64,000 bases of DNA from the NCBI GenBank assembly GCA_031763025.1, contig JASSKH010000016.1, positions 310,001 through 374,000 on the forward strand, read 5' to 3'. Both the position numbers and the translations under genes were made by a program. The notes under the pieces are model-generated. The model did not search any database. It was not told the origin of the DNA and saw only the letters and a program-made list of their open reading frames with translations. This DNA comes from Macrocystis pyrifera. Lineage: Eukaryota > Sar > Phaeophyceae > Laminariales > Laminariaceae. This document shows positions 37,601 to 44,981 of the stretch, piece by piece (the first letter of the stretch is position 1; every line of letters starts with the position of its first letter).

Positions 37601-39834
37601 GTTCATTTGCCAACAAGAAGAGGAGACCGCTGAGTTATCATGTCATGTTATTATTATTACCGTCGTATTTATTTGGAGTTTTTTTTCGCCGACAAGAAGA
37701 TAGCATTACAGCAGTATTGTGCCATCGTATATCTCATAAGATCTTTGCCTCGTTGTCCTCCTCTATAGCTTCTTCGCCAACGAAAGAAGATGCTAGTGGG
37801 TTATAATGTGACTGTATGATTTCATCATCTCATCGTCATATTTGTAGTTTATTCGCCAGTAAGGAGATAACGGCGATGTGCCATGTGATCCTTGTATTAT
37901 CATCCTTTATAATTCCTGGGACAACAAGAAGATAGCAGTTAGTTATCACGTGATCGTAATATCTTGTTGTAATTCTTTAAATTCAATATTTTTTTGCCAG
38001 AAAAATAGCTACCAGAGTATATGAGTTATCATGCCAACTTGTTACCTTGTCATATATCATTTATCATGTGGCATTGTGTTTGTCAAAAATATTTAAGGTT
38101 GAGCAACCATGCAATCATACTCTCGCCATCCTTTGTAGGTTGTTCGCCAACAAGAATAATGGTTATGTGGATGATACCTGGTATTGATTACTGTCGATGG
38201 TGACACTGCTGACCGATAATGACGTGACATACTGCAGGAGCGCTTGCCCATGACCCTGCCGAAGATCGTGGAGCTAGTCACTAAGAAGGAAATACCGGAA
38301 GCACAACGATACCTCATCTTCGAGGTGAGAACAGAGTGGCTGTTTTCTGTTCCATCGAGACGCAGTCAGCCTGTTTTTTTCCACGGCTGTTCACGACTGG
38401 GGTAAGGAGTTCTTCAAAATCTCACGCGTCGGGTCGGGGTCGGGGTCGGATCAACGACCTGATCCGCGAGGTCTGACGCGACCCGTGAGCAGCCCTGCTC
38501 ATTCCGGGTAACCCTTTTTTCGTCACCACGCGGGGCTAGATGATTTCAGGGAAATAGGCTGTGGTAATTTGATAACTTAATTTTTATCACCATTATGGAA
38601 ACTTCGGTATCGTACTATATGATACCTGGTATAAGTACCTGATTCGTAAATAATACCTGGTACGAGCTTCTGTAGATGTGTGCGTTTGTGGTGTGATTTT
38701 TGTTGTGGTTATCTTTTTCTAGTACGACGCATGTATCCCTTGCGCTGTACTCGTACGAGTTGGGTTCCACTTCAGCTATCGGCTAGCACTCGCCATTCGA
38801 CCACTGAGAGTCTTCGTGAGTGCGGGATCGGATCGTTGAGCTCTATGGTTCATTGGCTCGTTTTATGGCCCATGGGCTTTTTTTTTAACGCTTCGAGCTT
38901 GATAGTCGTTACATCTGTCGTTCATTGGGTACTGATTATTTTAGGTTTGGATGCTTCGGAGTTGGTATTCGTTCCATCTATCGTTGATTGGGTGCTATAC
39001 TGCTCAACTTTTGTACCTGTTCCTTTCTTTGACGTCTTTGACATCTTTGACGTCCGGGGTCCGATCGATGGAAGGTGTTGTGACAGGAGCTGTTGCGCGT
39101 TGAGCGCGTGGTGTGGTCTTTCAAAAGTTGCACACCTTGCACACCTCCGAAAAATAATCGATTACTACATCATATGTATAGTACATGCTTCAGGGCAGAT
39201 ATATCTATATTCCCTTTCTGTACATGACCTATATTGAGCGCATGCTGCCGAGTGGGAGCCGTCAGCCTGCTTGATCTCAGACATGTTTCCTAGGTTGGGT
39301 CTGTACTATGCAGATCCTGCAGAACATCGCATAACGGCAGGCTAGGATCTACAGTACATGATCTGTCTGATAATTCTGATCTATCTGCACATGATCTGTT
39401 TTGGCGTGTGAAATATTCAAACCACCCCCCGACACATGGTGGTTGTTTGTTCCTCTCGGCCTCTCTGTACTACCAACTACCAGGTATCTGGGTACTGCTG
39501 TAGTTGCTGGTGCGTGTGTCCCCATCTCCCCGAGCGTGCTGGCCTGTTTGCCCTCCTCTCCCCTCCACCTATTCCCTCGCCCAATCGGTATGCGTGTGCC
39601 TCTCTCTCTCTCGCCCCTATCTCCGTTGCCTTTGTTGTGCCTGCTGTCTTTGTTGATGTTATCACTGTTGTTTCTGTTGTTGCTCTTGCTGTTGCTCTTG
39701 CTGTTGCTCTTGTGCCTCTTGTCTGTGGTGTTCGGCATGATCTCACTGTCATCGCCATGGCGAAGGTTTGCGTGAGCGACTTGGAAACAGACGAGGAGCG
39801 GGAGGTGCCGTACATCCGGCTCAAGCTGCGGTGA
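15223..39834 (+). CDS. UBA1: Ubiquitin-activating enzyme E1 (UBA1), 25 exons, complete
   Basis: UBA1 adenylates the C-terminus of ubiquitin with ATP, takes it on a catalytic cysteine as a thioester and passes it to E2 enzymes in cytosol and nucleus. Exons: 15223-15324, 17161-17304, 18096-18179, 19352-19696, 19829-19885, 19967-20008, 20514-20618, 21343-21477, 23004-23132, 24716-24828, 25308-25437, 25779-25933, 26741-26903, 27902-27954, 28541-28604, 29645-29740, 30546-30691, 32083-32185, 33034-33207, 33567-33775, 34584-34749, 36274-36426, 37231-37395, 38238-38324, 39766-39834. All junctions are GT-AG and all phases agree. The product is 1062 aa (1029 without exons 5-6), against about 1058 in human. 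It aligns end to end with the family: [15 protein letters not shown] at the N-terminus, [40 protein letters not shown], catalytic [11 protein letters not shown] and [14 protein letters not shown]. The start is the only in-frame ATG ahead of the conserved N-terminus. I see no frameshift or stop. Only about 13% of the gene span is coding. Confidence 0.97.
15867..16016 (+). repeat. 75-bp tandem duplication in UBA1 intron 1
   Basis: Two near-identical 75-bp units (15867-15941, 15942-16016) start GGGTTAGACGATAAGCGACG. They differ at a handful of positions, so the duplication is recent. Confidence 0.9.
16066..16102 (+). repeat. Telomere-like TTAGGG repeats in UBA1 intron 1
   Basis: About six consecutive TTAGGG/TTAGAG units. 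Shorter runs of the same motif lie at about 21024-21060, 21573-21592, 21823-21836, 27763-27776, 32444-32461, 35321-35336 and 45670-45685, on either strand. Confidence 0.85.
17703..17862. mobile_element. GGGTCGGGTC-type inverted-repeat element, copy 1 (UBA1 intron 2)
   Basis: The ends GGGCT-CTTCACGGG and CCCGTGAACAGCCC are inverted repeats. The interior is made of GGGTCGGGTCAGG words and their complement. Related copies lie at 26973-27161 and 38385-38495, all inside UBA1 introns. Confidence 0.65.
18925..19030. mobile_element. 107-bp MITE, copy A (UBA1 intron 3)
   Basis: The inverted ends ATTACGGCGGACCATAG and CTATGGACCCCCGTAAT enclose an A/T-rich centre. The family recurs at 22656-22762 and 53346-53452 with practically the same length and ends. 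Confidence 0.8.
19829..20008 (+). CDS. UBA1: UBA1 exons 5 and 6: doubtful 57-nt and 42-nt cassette exons
   Basis: Two tiny open segments (19829-19885 and 19967-20008) are flanked by AG and GT, and both are phase 0. Together they encode 33 residues ([14 protein letters not shown]... and [14 protein letters not shown]) that have no counterpart in the human enzyme. Joining exon 4 directly to exon 7 gives [12 protein letters not shown], which matches the family exactly. The last ~25 nt of exon 6 (AACTCCACCAAGGGCACGG then CGGAG|GT) closely resemble the end of exon 4 (AACTCCACCCAGGGCATGA then CCGAG|GT). They may therefore be intronic copies of the exon-4 end that look like exons, or copies that became real cassette exons. 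The insert would sit in a loop of the FCCH domain. RNA evidence is needed to decide. Confidence 0.45.
20080..20150 (+). repeat. ~29-bp tandem repeat in UBA1 intron 6
   Basis: Three units of GAGTTGTTGGTGTTATTGTT followed by AGTATCAA; the last is degraded. Confidence 0.8.
20514..25437 (+). CDS. UBA1: UBA1 exons 7-11: end of FCCH, four-helix bundle, return to the adenylation fold
   Basis: Exon 7 (35 codons) has [12 protein letters not shown] and GYVNQ. Exon 8 (45 codons) has [26 protein letters not shown]. Exon 9 (43 codons) is the variable helical stretch ending EGLDDSK. Exon 10 (113 nt) carries [17 protein letters not shown], a strongly conserved E1 segment. Exon 11 (130 nt) carries [15 protein letters not shown] and [10 protein letters not shown]. 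The exon 10/11 junction is phase 2 and creates a serine codon. Order and spacing match the human protein, so no exon appears to be missing between 9 and 10 despite a 1.6 kb intron. Confidence 0.95.
20933..21226. mobile_element. ~290-bp inverted-repeat element in UBA1 intron 7
   Basis: The ends GAGAAAGGATCTTTAGG (left) and CCTAAAGATCCTTTCTC (right) are exact inverted repeats. The interior has telomere-like CCCTAA/CCCTGA repeats, then a short open frame ([20 protein letters not shown]) of unknown origin. That frame continues past the right end into a hydrophobic segment. Confidence 0.55.
22656..22762. mobile_element. 107-bp MITE, copy B (UBA1 intron 8)
   Basis: Ends ATTATGGGGGACCATAGTT and AACTATGGTCCCCCGTAAT, with inner ATAGGACCTACGGTAC. 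Same family as 18925-19030. Confidence 0.85.
23222..23315 (+). repeat. Degenerate copy of UBA1 exon 9 3' end in intron 9
   Basis: The stretch from GCGTACGCCATGACCAAGGA to GGGGTTGGACGACAGCAGGG, then TCGG, parallels exon 9 positions about 23060-23136 (GTGTACGCTTTGACCAAGAA to GGATTGGACGACAGCAAGGT). The reading frame is broken by indels, so it is not an alternative exon. Confidence 0.8.
25779..28604 (+). CDS. UBA1: UBA1 exons 12-15: active adenylation domain
   Basis: Exon 12 carries the nucleotide-binding loop [12 protein letters not shown] and the metal/ATP-site motif [13 protein letters not shown], completed across a phase-2 junction by [10 protein letters not shown] in exon 13. Exon 13 also has [11 protein letters not shown] and the acidic ELFSDDFY. 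Exon 14 (53 nt) gives [13 protein letters not shown]. Exon 15 (64 nt) gives [20 protein letters not shown], which includes the crossover-loop motif. These residues bind ATP-Mg and the ubiquitin C-terminus in known E1 structures. Junctions 12/13 and 14/15 both rebuild an arginine codon. Confidence 0.96.
25975..26680. repeat. TATCGATA-rich domain in UBA1 intron 12
   Basis: It begins with perfect ATATCGT heptamer units (about 25978-26012), then ~600 bp dense in GATATCGATA-type words. A degenerate copy of the exon 12 end interrupts it at about 26191-26270 (TCACGGACATGGACGCCCTG). Confidence 0.75.
26973..27161. mobile_element. GGGTCGGGTC-type element, copy 2 (UBA1 intron 13)
   Basis: It shares with copy 1 the core GGGTCGGGTC words, TCAGGAGGTTTTC and the CCCGCGAGGTT...CCCGTGAAC end. 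The left end is more diverged. Confidence 0.6.
28663..28895 (+). repeat. Three degenerate copies of the exon 15 end in UBA1 intron 15
   Basis: Exon 15 ends TTGGGCACCAAGGGCAACAC CCAG|GTCGGTTTG. Copies: about 28669 (TTGGCGCCAACACTCAGCTC), about 28782 (TTGGCACCAAAAAGGCAAAA then CCCAGTTCAGTTTG) and about 28873 (TTGGCACCGCCGAGCAGGTA). They are separated by GATTGGA/ATTCGATG words. Confidence 0.75.
29645..34749 (+). CDS. UBA1: UBA1 exons 16-21: catalytic cysteine domain (SCCH) and return to the adenylation core
   Basis: Exon 16 carries [15 protein letters not shown]. The TGC codon at 29714-29716 is the predicted thioester-forming cysteine, residue 631 in the 25-exon model (human Cys632). Exon 17 continues [18 protein letters not shown] and VNQYLTDP. 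Exon 18 gives [20 protein letters not shown]. Exon 19 gives [20 protein letters not shown]. Exon 20 has an acidic/Gly-rich loop of six or more glycines before [19 protein letters not shown]. Exon 21 gives [16 protein letters not shown] and [14 protein letters not shown]. Phases are consistent throughout (phase 2 after exons 17 and 20). Confidence 0.96.
31620..31960 (+). repeat. ~25-30 bp minisatellite in UBA1 intron 17
   Basis: Degenerate units of the type CAGTACCTCCAGTATTGATG plus AGGC, or GTGTTGGTGAGACCAGTACC. No gene. Confidence 0.8.
33268..33400 (-). mobile_element. LINE 3'-end fragment in UBA1 intron 19
   Basis: On the - strand this is a decayed version of the terminal coding segment of the LINE at 48480-49738. 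Shared + strand words include CATTTGACCA and GATCACGCA/GACCACGCA and the spacing is the same. A shorter trace may lie near 27505-27545. Confidence 0.6.
33760..34140 (+). repeat. Tandem ~140-bp units carrying the exon 20 end, UBA1 intron 20
   Basis: The exon 20/intron junction (GATATGATGGACTTCCGGTG) is followed by copies at about 33899 (TATGGAATACCGGTGAGGAC) and about 34043 (ACATGATGGACTTCGGGGGA). Each is trailed by the same intron words (TTTGAATGGTTGGTTGG, CATGACGCGGCGGGATTACA). Confidence 0.85.
34380..34485 (+). repeat. Copy of the exon 21 5' end with its acceptor, UBA1 intron 20
   Basis: GCGAACGATGCAG precedes an open stretch encoding [20 protein letters not shown]. This parallels exon 21 [20 protein letters not shown], 170 bp downstream. 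The copy keeps the AG acceptor and frame but stops before the [15 protein letters not shown] part, so it cannot replace exon 21 as a whole. Confidence 0.85.
35040..35222 (+). repeat. ~42-bp tandem repeat in UBA1 intron 21
   Basis: About four units built on GGTAAGGTTCCGTACGGCC and AAATACCCTACCGAA. Confidence 0.75.
36274..39834 (+). CDS. UBA1: UBA1 exons 22-25: last adenylation segment and ubiquitin-fold domain
   Basis: Exon 22 carries [14 protein letters not shown] and [14 protein letters not shown], the conserved E1 crossover back to the C-terminal domain. Exon 23 ([37 protein letters not shown]), exon 24 ([20 protein letters not shown]) and exon 25 ([10 protein letters not shown] then TGA) form the ubiquitin-fold domain that recruits E2s. 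Exon 25 is only 69 nt and lies 1.4 kb after exon 24. Its VPYIRLKLR end matches human VPYVRYTIR. Confidence 0.95.
36552..36775. mobile_element. Possible MITE in UBA1 intron 22
   Basis: Ends around TAACTAGTCGG (left) and CTGACTAGTAACTAGTTGG (right) are imperfect inverted repeats about 220 bp apart. The boundaries are uncertain. Confidence 0.4.
37396..38237 (+). repeat. UBA1 intron 23 made of degenerate exon 23-end copies
   Basis: Exon 23 ends ATCCTTTATAGTTTCTTCGC CAACAAGAAAAAGATAGCG|GTGAGTTA. Recognisable copies start near 37591, 37667, 37757, 37837, 37902, 37988 and 38126, spaced about 65-140 bp. Several keep the downstream intron words AGTTATCATG. No copy preserves a full exon. Confidence 0.85.
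38385..38495. mobile_element. GGGTCGGGTC-type element, copy 3 (UBA1 intron 24)
   Basis: Ends GGCTGTTCACG and CCCGTGAGCAGCCC. It is a shorter copy with the same interior words (GGGTCGGGGTCGG, TGATCCGCGAGGTCTGACGC). Confidence 0.65.
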
Positions 39835-41127
39835 ACGAACGCACAAGCACCTGAACGGCTCACGCTGGTTCGTACCTCTTGTCACTCATGTTCTGTCGTT
39901 GTCGAGAGAGTTCCAGCCAGTTTTGAGGCGGTAGGCGTGTCGGGAGCGGGGGGGGTGGGAGGGGCTATTGTGCTGGTAAGGGCGAGTGCGGAGTGGAGTT
40001 GATGCCTGCGTCAATCGAGGAGGGTGGTACGGTATGAAGTACAGCATCGACACCCTTTTTTTTGTCAAGGTCTTCGTCCGAATCTTGTCATGAAGACGTG
40101 TCAAGACTCGTCAAGCAAGTGCCGAGGACGTGTCAAGGATGTGTCGAAGACTTGTCAAGGACCTCGTCAAGGTTTTTTTTTTTTTTTTTTTTTGCCATTC
40201 GGCCGAGAAAATGGAGCACTGCGATCAACGCGTGAGCCGCTCAAAAATCATTTTATTTTGGCTACTTCCCCCCCCTCCCCCGCCCCCCCCCCAGCCAAGA
40301 ACCTGGGGCATCGCGACATGTGAACCTGTGCGGCCAAGTGTAGGCTGGTTTAGGGTGGTGACTGATCGGGTGGAGGGGTAGATTAGGTGTGCACGAATCT
40401 TGCGCGGTGGTTTCTTTTTCTTGGCCTGGTGATTGTTTGCGTTAGGTTTGTTGGTTGGTCGATGGATTGCTTGGTTGGTTGATGACTTTGGTTGGTTGAT
40501 GATGGCTTTGGTGGTTGGGTAGTTGGTTGACTGGACGTAGGATTGTTTTGCTGGGTCATGAGCGGAACAAGAAGGGAGACTGCGGGTATAGGGGGTTGGT
40601 GGAAAAAAACGATTCACGCTAGCCTTGTAGGTATCATACTATGGCTAGCTGCGTTTGTGAAAGCCCACGAACTGCATGTTACATTTTTGGTTCACCGTGT
40701 TAGGGTTTCAGGGTTTTTGTGAAATTGTTGGTTGTTGGGTCAGCTCAGTCAGTGCGATCAAAAGTTAACACGAAATGTTGCGGGCCAAGATGTCCTGCCA
40801 GATGCCAATAACCCAGCAATCATTAGTTTTATTTTACAGGTGTATGATACTATCAATATTACGATTGCTACTACATACCAATGCATAAGGAGTTCGAATG
40901 GCGATACAGTATCGTCCCTCTCGTAAGGAATCTGAAATCAGATCTGGCGGAGCGACAAGGGGGTACTACTGTAGATTTATTGCAATTTAATTTATATACG
41001 TGGTATATATGTAGACGGACAGCGCCTACGCTACATACTTGATGTATTCTTACGTCTTTTTTCCCCCTTCGGCTAGATTTCTCTACTGCGTCACGAGGTG
41101 GAACAAGCTCGATATATATATATATAT
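39835..41127. other. UBA1 3' flank, no gene recognised
   Basis: It has GTCAAGGA-type words at about 40063-40172, then a T21 tract at 40173-40193, then a C-rich stretch near 40267-40292. No AATAAA signal is visible close to the UBA1 stop. Leu-rich and Pro-rich open frames here are shadows of low-complexity sequence. Confidence 0.4.
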
Positions 41128-42410
41128 ACAAGGCGCTTCGCTCCGCGGGCGGCCTACGCCGCCCGCTACGCTCGTTCAGGAAGGAAAAGCACATCAAGTT
41201 ATGCGAAGCGGACAAAGGTCCATGATTGAATACCTGGTATAGTTTTTTTTTATGATTGTAGTTGCAAACTGGCGACTTGATAATACCAAGAGTCCCGCCA
41301 CCATGCTTCAGGAAAACACAGCTCGGACACCACATACGCTTCGCGTCGCGGGCGGTTCCGCCCGCTACGCTCGCTCACATGCCGTACGTATGTACATACC
41401 CCAGGTAGGGTAATCCTTTTCTTCATTTGATACCCTTTCTGTATGTATGAAAGAGAAAGCACAGCACGGCACAGCAGCACCGCAAAAACAATGAACCCAA
41501 ATTTTTAGAAAGAAAAGAAAATCCCCGCCCCCTCATGTAATAATTTCCTGCCTGATTGGAACACCTTGCACCGGTAAAAAATAAATAAATCGAAAAGCAG
41601 AGCTCTCTCAGCCTCGTACGCCGCGCGCCTCTCTCGCGACCACCTCGCCACCGATTCGGTCCGGGCATAGCTTTCCTCCCTCTGCCACAGTGAGCCTCGT
41701 CACCCGCATCGCGTGAAGCCCGGTGCTCACCGTGGCCGTCGTTCGCCAGCTCGACAATGTTGGTGCTCAGACTGCGTAGCTCTCTTTGGGCTTCAGCCCG
41801 GTCGCAAAAATAAGCACCGCTTGAATTTCATCTTGCAATCCCGAACGACCCTTAAACACTCGTACATACACTATCCAAAATTACTAATGGAGGCCAGACA
41901 GAGCCGATTCATGCTTCCGTCGTGTCTCGAGCCACACGCAACGCCTAGCCACGACAACGGCGACCGCGCTCCTTACAACTCCCCCTCTATCCGCCAGCAC
42001 CCGCTGACACCCGCGACGGCGCCGGGCTTGCCCGCGGTGCCGTGCTCCGAGAACAATCCAAAATTACTAATGGAGGCCAGACAGAGCCTATTCATGCTTC
42101 CGTCGTGTCTCGAGCCACACGCAACGCCTAGCCACGACAACGGCGACCGCGCTCCTTACAACTCCCCCTCTACCCGCCAGCACCTGCTGACACCCGCGAC
42201 GGCGCCGGGCTTGCCCGCGGTGCTGTGCTCCGAGAACACGCACGCACACAAAACGAAAAAAGGAAAAAAGGACTGAATGTGCCAAGAGAAGTGGAGAAAA
42301 AACAAAGAACCGCTAGAAAGGTCCGGCAAGTGTTGAAAGCAGGCGATTCCCAAGTGGGAGCTCTGAGAGGCCAGGGATGTGCCAACCGAGCACGCGCAGA
42401 GAGTGAGATA
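41128..42410 (-). repeat. 1.1 kb dispersed repeat, copy 2, inverted
   Basis: Inverted relative to 1968-3096. It is longer because of an internal 183-bp tandem duplication (41875-42057 and 42058-42240, core AATTACTAATGGAGGCCAGA). Its hairpin end (GCGGGCGGCCTACGCCGCCC) is followed outward by a TA dinucleotide run, CTTGTA(TA)n on the - strand. Related hairpin fragments occur near 43865-43925 and 62095-62135. Confidence 0.75.
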
Positions 42411-44981
42411 TCTGAAAGTAGTTCTATACTCGTACCTGGTAGACCGGGTGCGGCACTGTGCGAAAACATCTACTTGCGAACATATTATAGCTCGATGTGC
42501 GGTGTTGAAAAATGGATGATGGCAACGGTGATAAACATACCGGATGCGACACTGCGCGAGTGCATTTGCCTGGTTCATACATGCGCTCAGAAGTTAGGCA
42601 GTGTCCTGGCCGTATTGTATCCCGAGGTCGAAGATCGTCCGTGAATATTAGCTGGAGCAGGGGGGTCCATTTTACGCCGCGTACTCGTCGACGTCCCCCT
42701 CCGTGCCACCTACTGTCTGTCACCATACAAACCCTCGGGCACAAGAATCGGAGTCAACCGAGAATCGTCTTCAAGAATCGTGGTCAATCGAGAATCGTCT
42801 TCGAAATAAAGCGGGATCAACCGAGCATTGTCTTTTAAGAATCGGGTTCGAACTAGAATTATAATAAAGAATCGGGATCGATCGACAATCGTCTGAGGTC
42901 AAGTACAGCAACAGGAATGGCCACGAATGAATGCGCGAGAAACATAACGTCTTTATTTAGAATCAATAAGTTACTCGATCTTCGATGCGATTCGGGGTCC
43001 AGAATTTGCTTCAAGAGAAGGGGTCACAGCTCGTACGTACGAAGTGGTTTGAGATTTAGTGCAGACGGAAAACTAAAGAGTAAATAAACTCTTAGGAACA
43101 ATCAGTGGTCGCAATATAGTACCCACGCCATACGTACTTATTCTGCGAGTATCACACACACGTGCCGGGGTGAACAAGCTGTCTTCGAAGCAACAGCAAA
43201 GTCTCAATATCACGTATTAGACTTTACTACATTTCTTTGCCTCAACAAGTGATTTGCCCTGGCCACAATTGATTAAAATGCATTTCTGCGCTCTCAGAGC
43301 TCCCTCCCGGAACACGCCTGCCTAACTTCACCACTTGGAGAACCTTCCGGGCGTCCTTCTTCGATTTCTTGCGGAACATTCCTACCTTTCTTTGCTTTCT
43401 TCGGTTATTTCGTTTTTTCGAAAGTCACCCAGCTCAGCTCTGATTATTAACTAAATTCACGACAAAAAAAACACTAATTTCAAGTTATCTTTTCAAAGAG
43501 TCGAGGTCTAGAAATGGATTTTCAAAACTCGAGTCAGAATCGAAAAGTAGTCAAAACTGAGCGAGGTGGTCCCTCTCACAATGAATTCAAAATAAAAAGC
43601 CCGAAAAACAACATAATAACAAAACGGAACTCGAATCTGAATCGAAAATCAGTCAAAACTGTACCTAACACGTGTGTATAATGATGCGAGTGGAGCCCGG
43701 CACGCTTTTTACTGCGCTACTCGCCACTTAGCTCTTGGCATCTACAAGTCGCCCATTTAACCGCGTCACAAAGTAGGCGTGGTTTTTCCTGCGCAACTAA
43801 ACTCTTGTCTTTTGCAAGTAGCCCATTGCGCCACCACGTCATGATGGACATATTTTCTGCTTCAAACTTTGTTCTATTTTGCTTCCTTGAGCAAGCGTAG
43901 TGGGCGGCGAATATACCATGTACATACACCAAGTACGTACAAAAGACATTTTAGGCATTATTTTCATGTTCGTTGTTGTGTTGTGTGCCTTGACGGCCGT
44001 TCCTTCCTTGCGCGGAACACAACGAAATAGCATGGAACCAAACAAGCATCCATCAGGAGCATGAGGACGACGATGGCGATGGTGATGGTGGTGGTGGCAT
44101 AATAATGATCATGTTCATGTTCGGCAGCCAGAAACGAATACGGCAGGACGTACGTAGGAGTATGGTATGAACGGGTGATACGATAACACACACCCTGCGA
44201 TGAAATTGCGAGTCGGTATTTTCCAAACCATGCCTTAAGGGGGCACACGCGATGAACAATGCCATGGTCCGCTCGGAAGCATCTCGTCGAGACCATTCCA
44301 TCTATATGATAATAATACACACATTCTCCCCGTTGTCGATAAAATCAGCATGGAAAGTCGGCCCAGGGGGTGTGCTATCATAATAATACACGGATGACAG
44401 TAGTATTAATACAGTAGTATTATACGCTGGTAGTGCACTAAACGACTACGAGCATATTGCATAGCTTCCACACTGCTCGAGCCACATGGCCGTGCCAGGT
44501 TTATATGCAGCAGCGGAGACGCAGGACACAAATTACAAAATGGGCAATTTTTCTGGTCTGCTCGCTCCATACTGGTTGCCCCCAGCAACAGTAGGCACAT
44601 CACATCACATGGTGCAAGTATAAAATGATAAAAATGTAGTATCACTTTATGGTATATAATATAATATCATACCTCGTATCACCTTAAACCATGCCAGGTA
44701 TCAGGTGTGCTGTTCGTCGCACTAAAATATCGTAGATATCATACAGCATCACGCCGTAGCACACAAAAAAGAAAATATACCAGGTATATTGTGTGACATT
44801 CATCATATTATGTCATACGCGTACAGTAGCGACGAGAGCATCCACGGCGAAAACAAACTGCAGCCATGCCACCGAACAATTTCCCACTTCCCTCGATAAA
44901 CACAAGATGTTGATACTCGTAGACATGATTGACTATCGGCTTGCTCGTTTTCCCAAGCATGCAAAGACCAATGAGAGCCGC
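42411..44981. other. Intergenic between the convergent UBA1 and PSMA6 genes
   Basis: A/T-rich, with drifting GAATCG-TCTTC and AATCGGGATCGA words at about 42735-42895 and TCGAAAAGTAGTCAAAACTG-type words at 43535-43660. No gene is recognised. Confidence 0.4.

Noticed and set aside
39401..39863. Leu/Val-rich frames before UBA1 exon 25
   Set aside because: Arise from GTTGCTCTTGCT-type repeats in intron 24; the frame in phase with exon 25 simply extends open into the intron.
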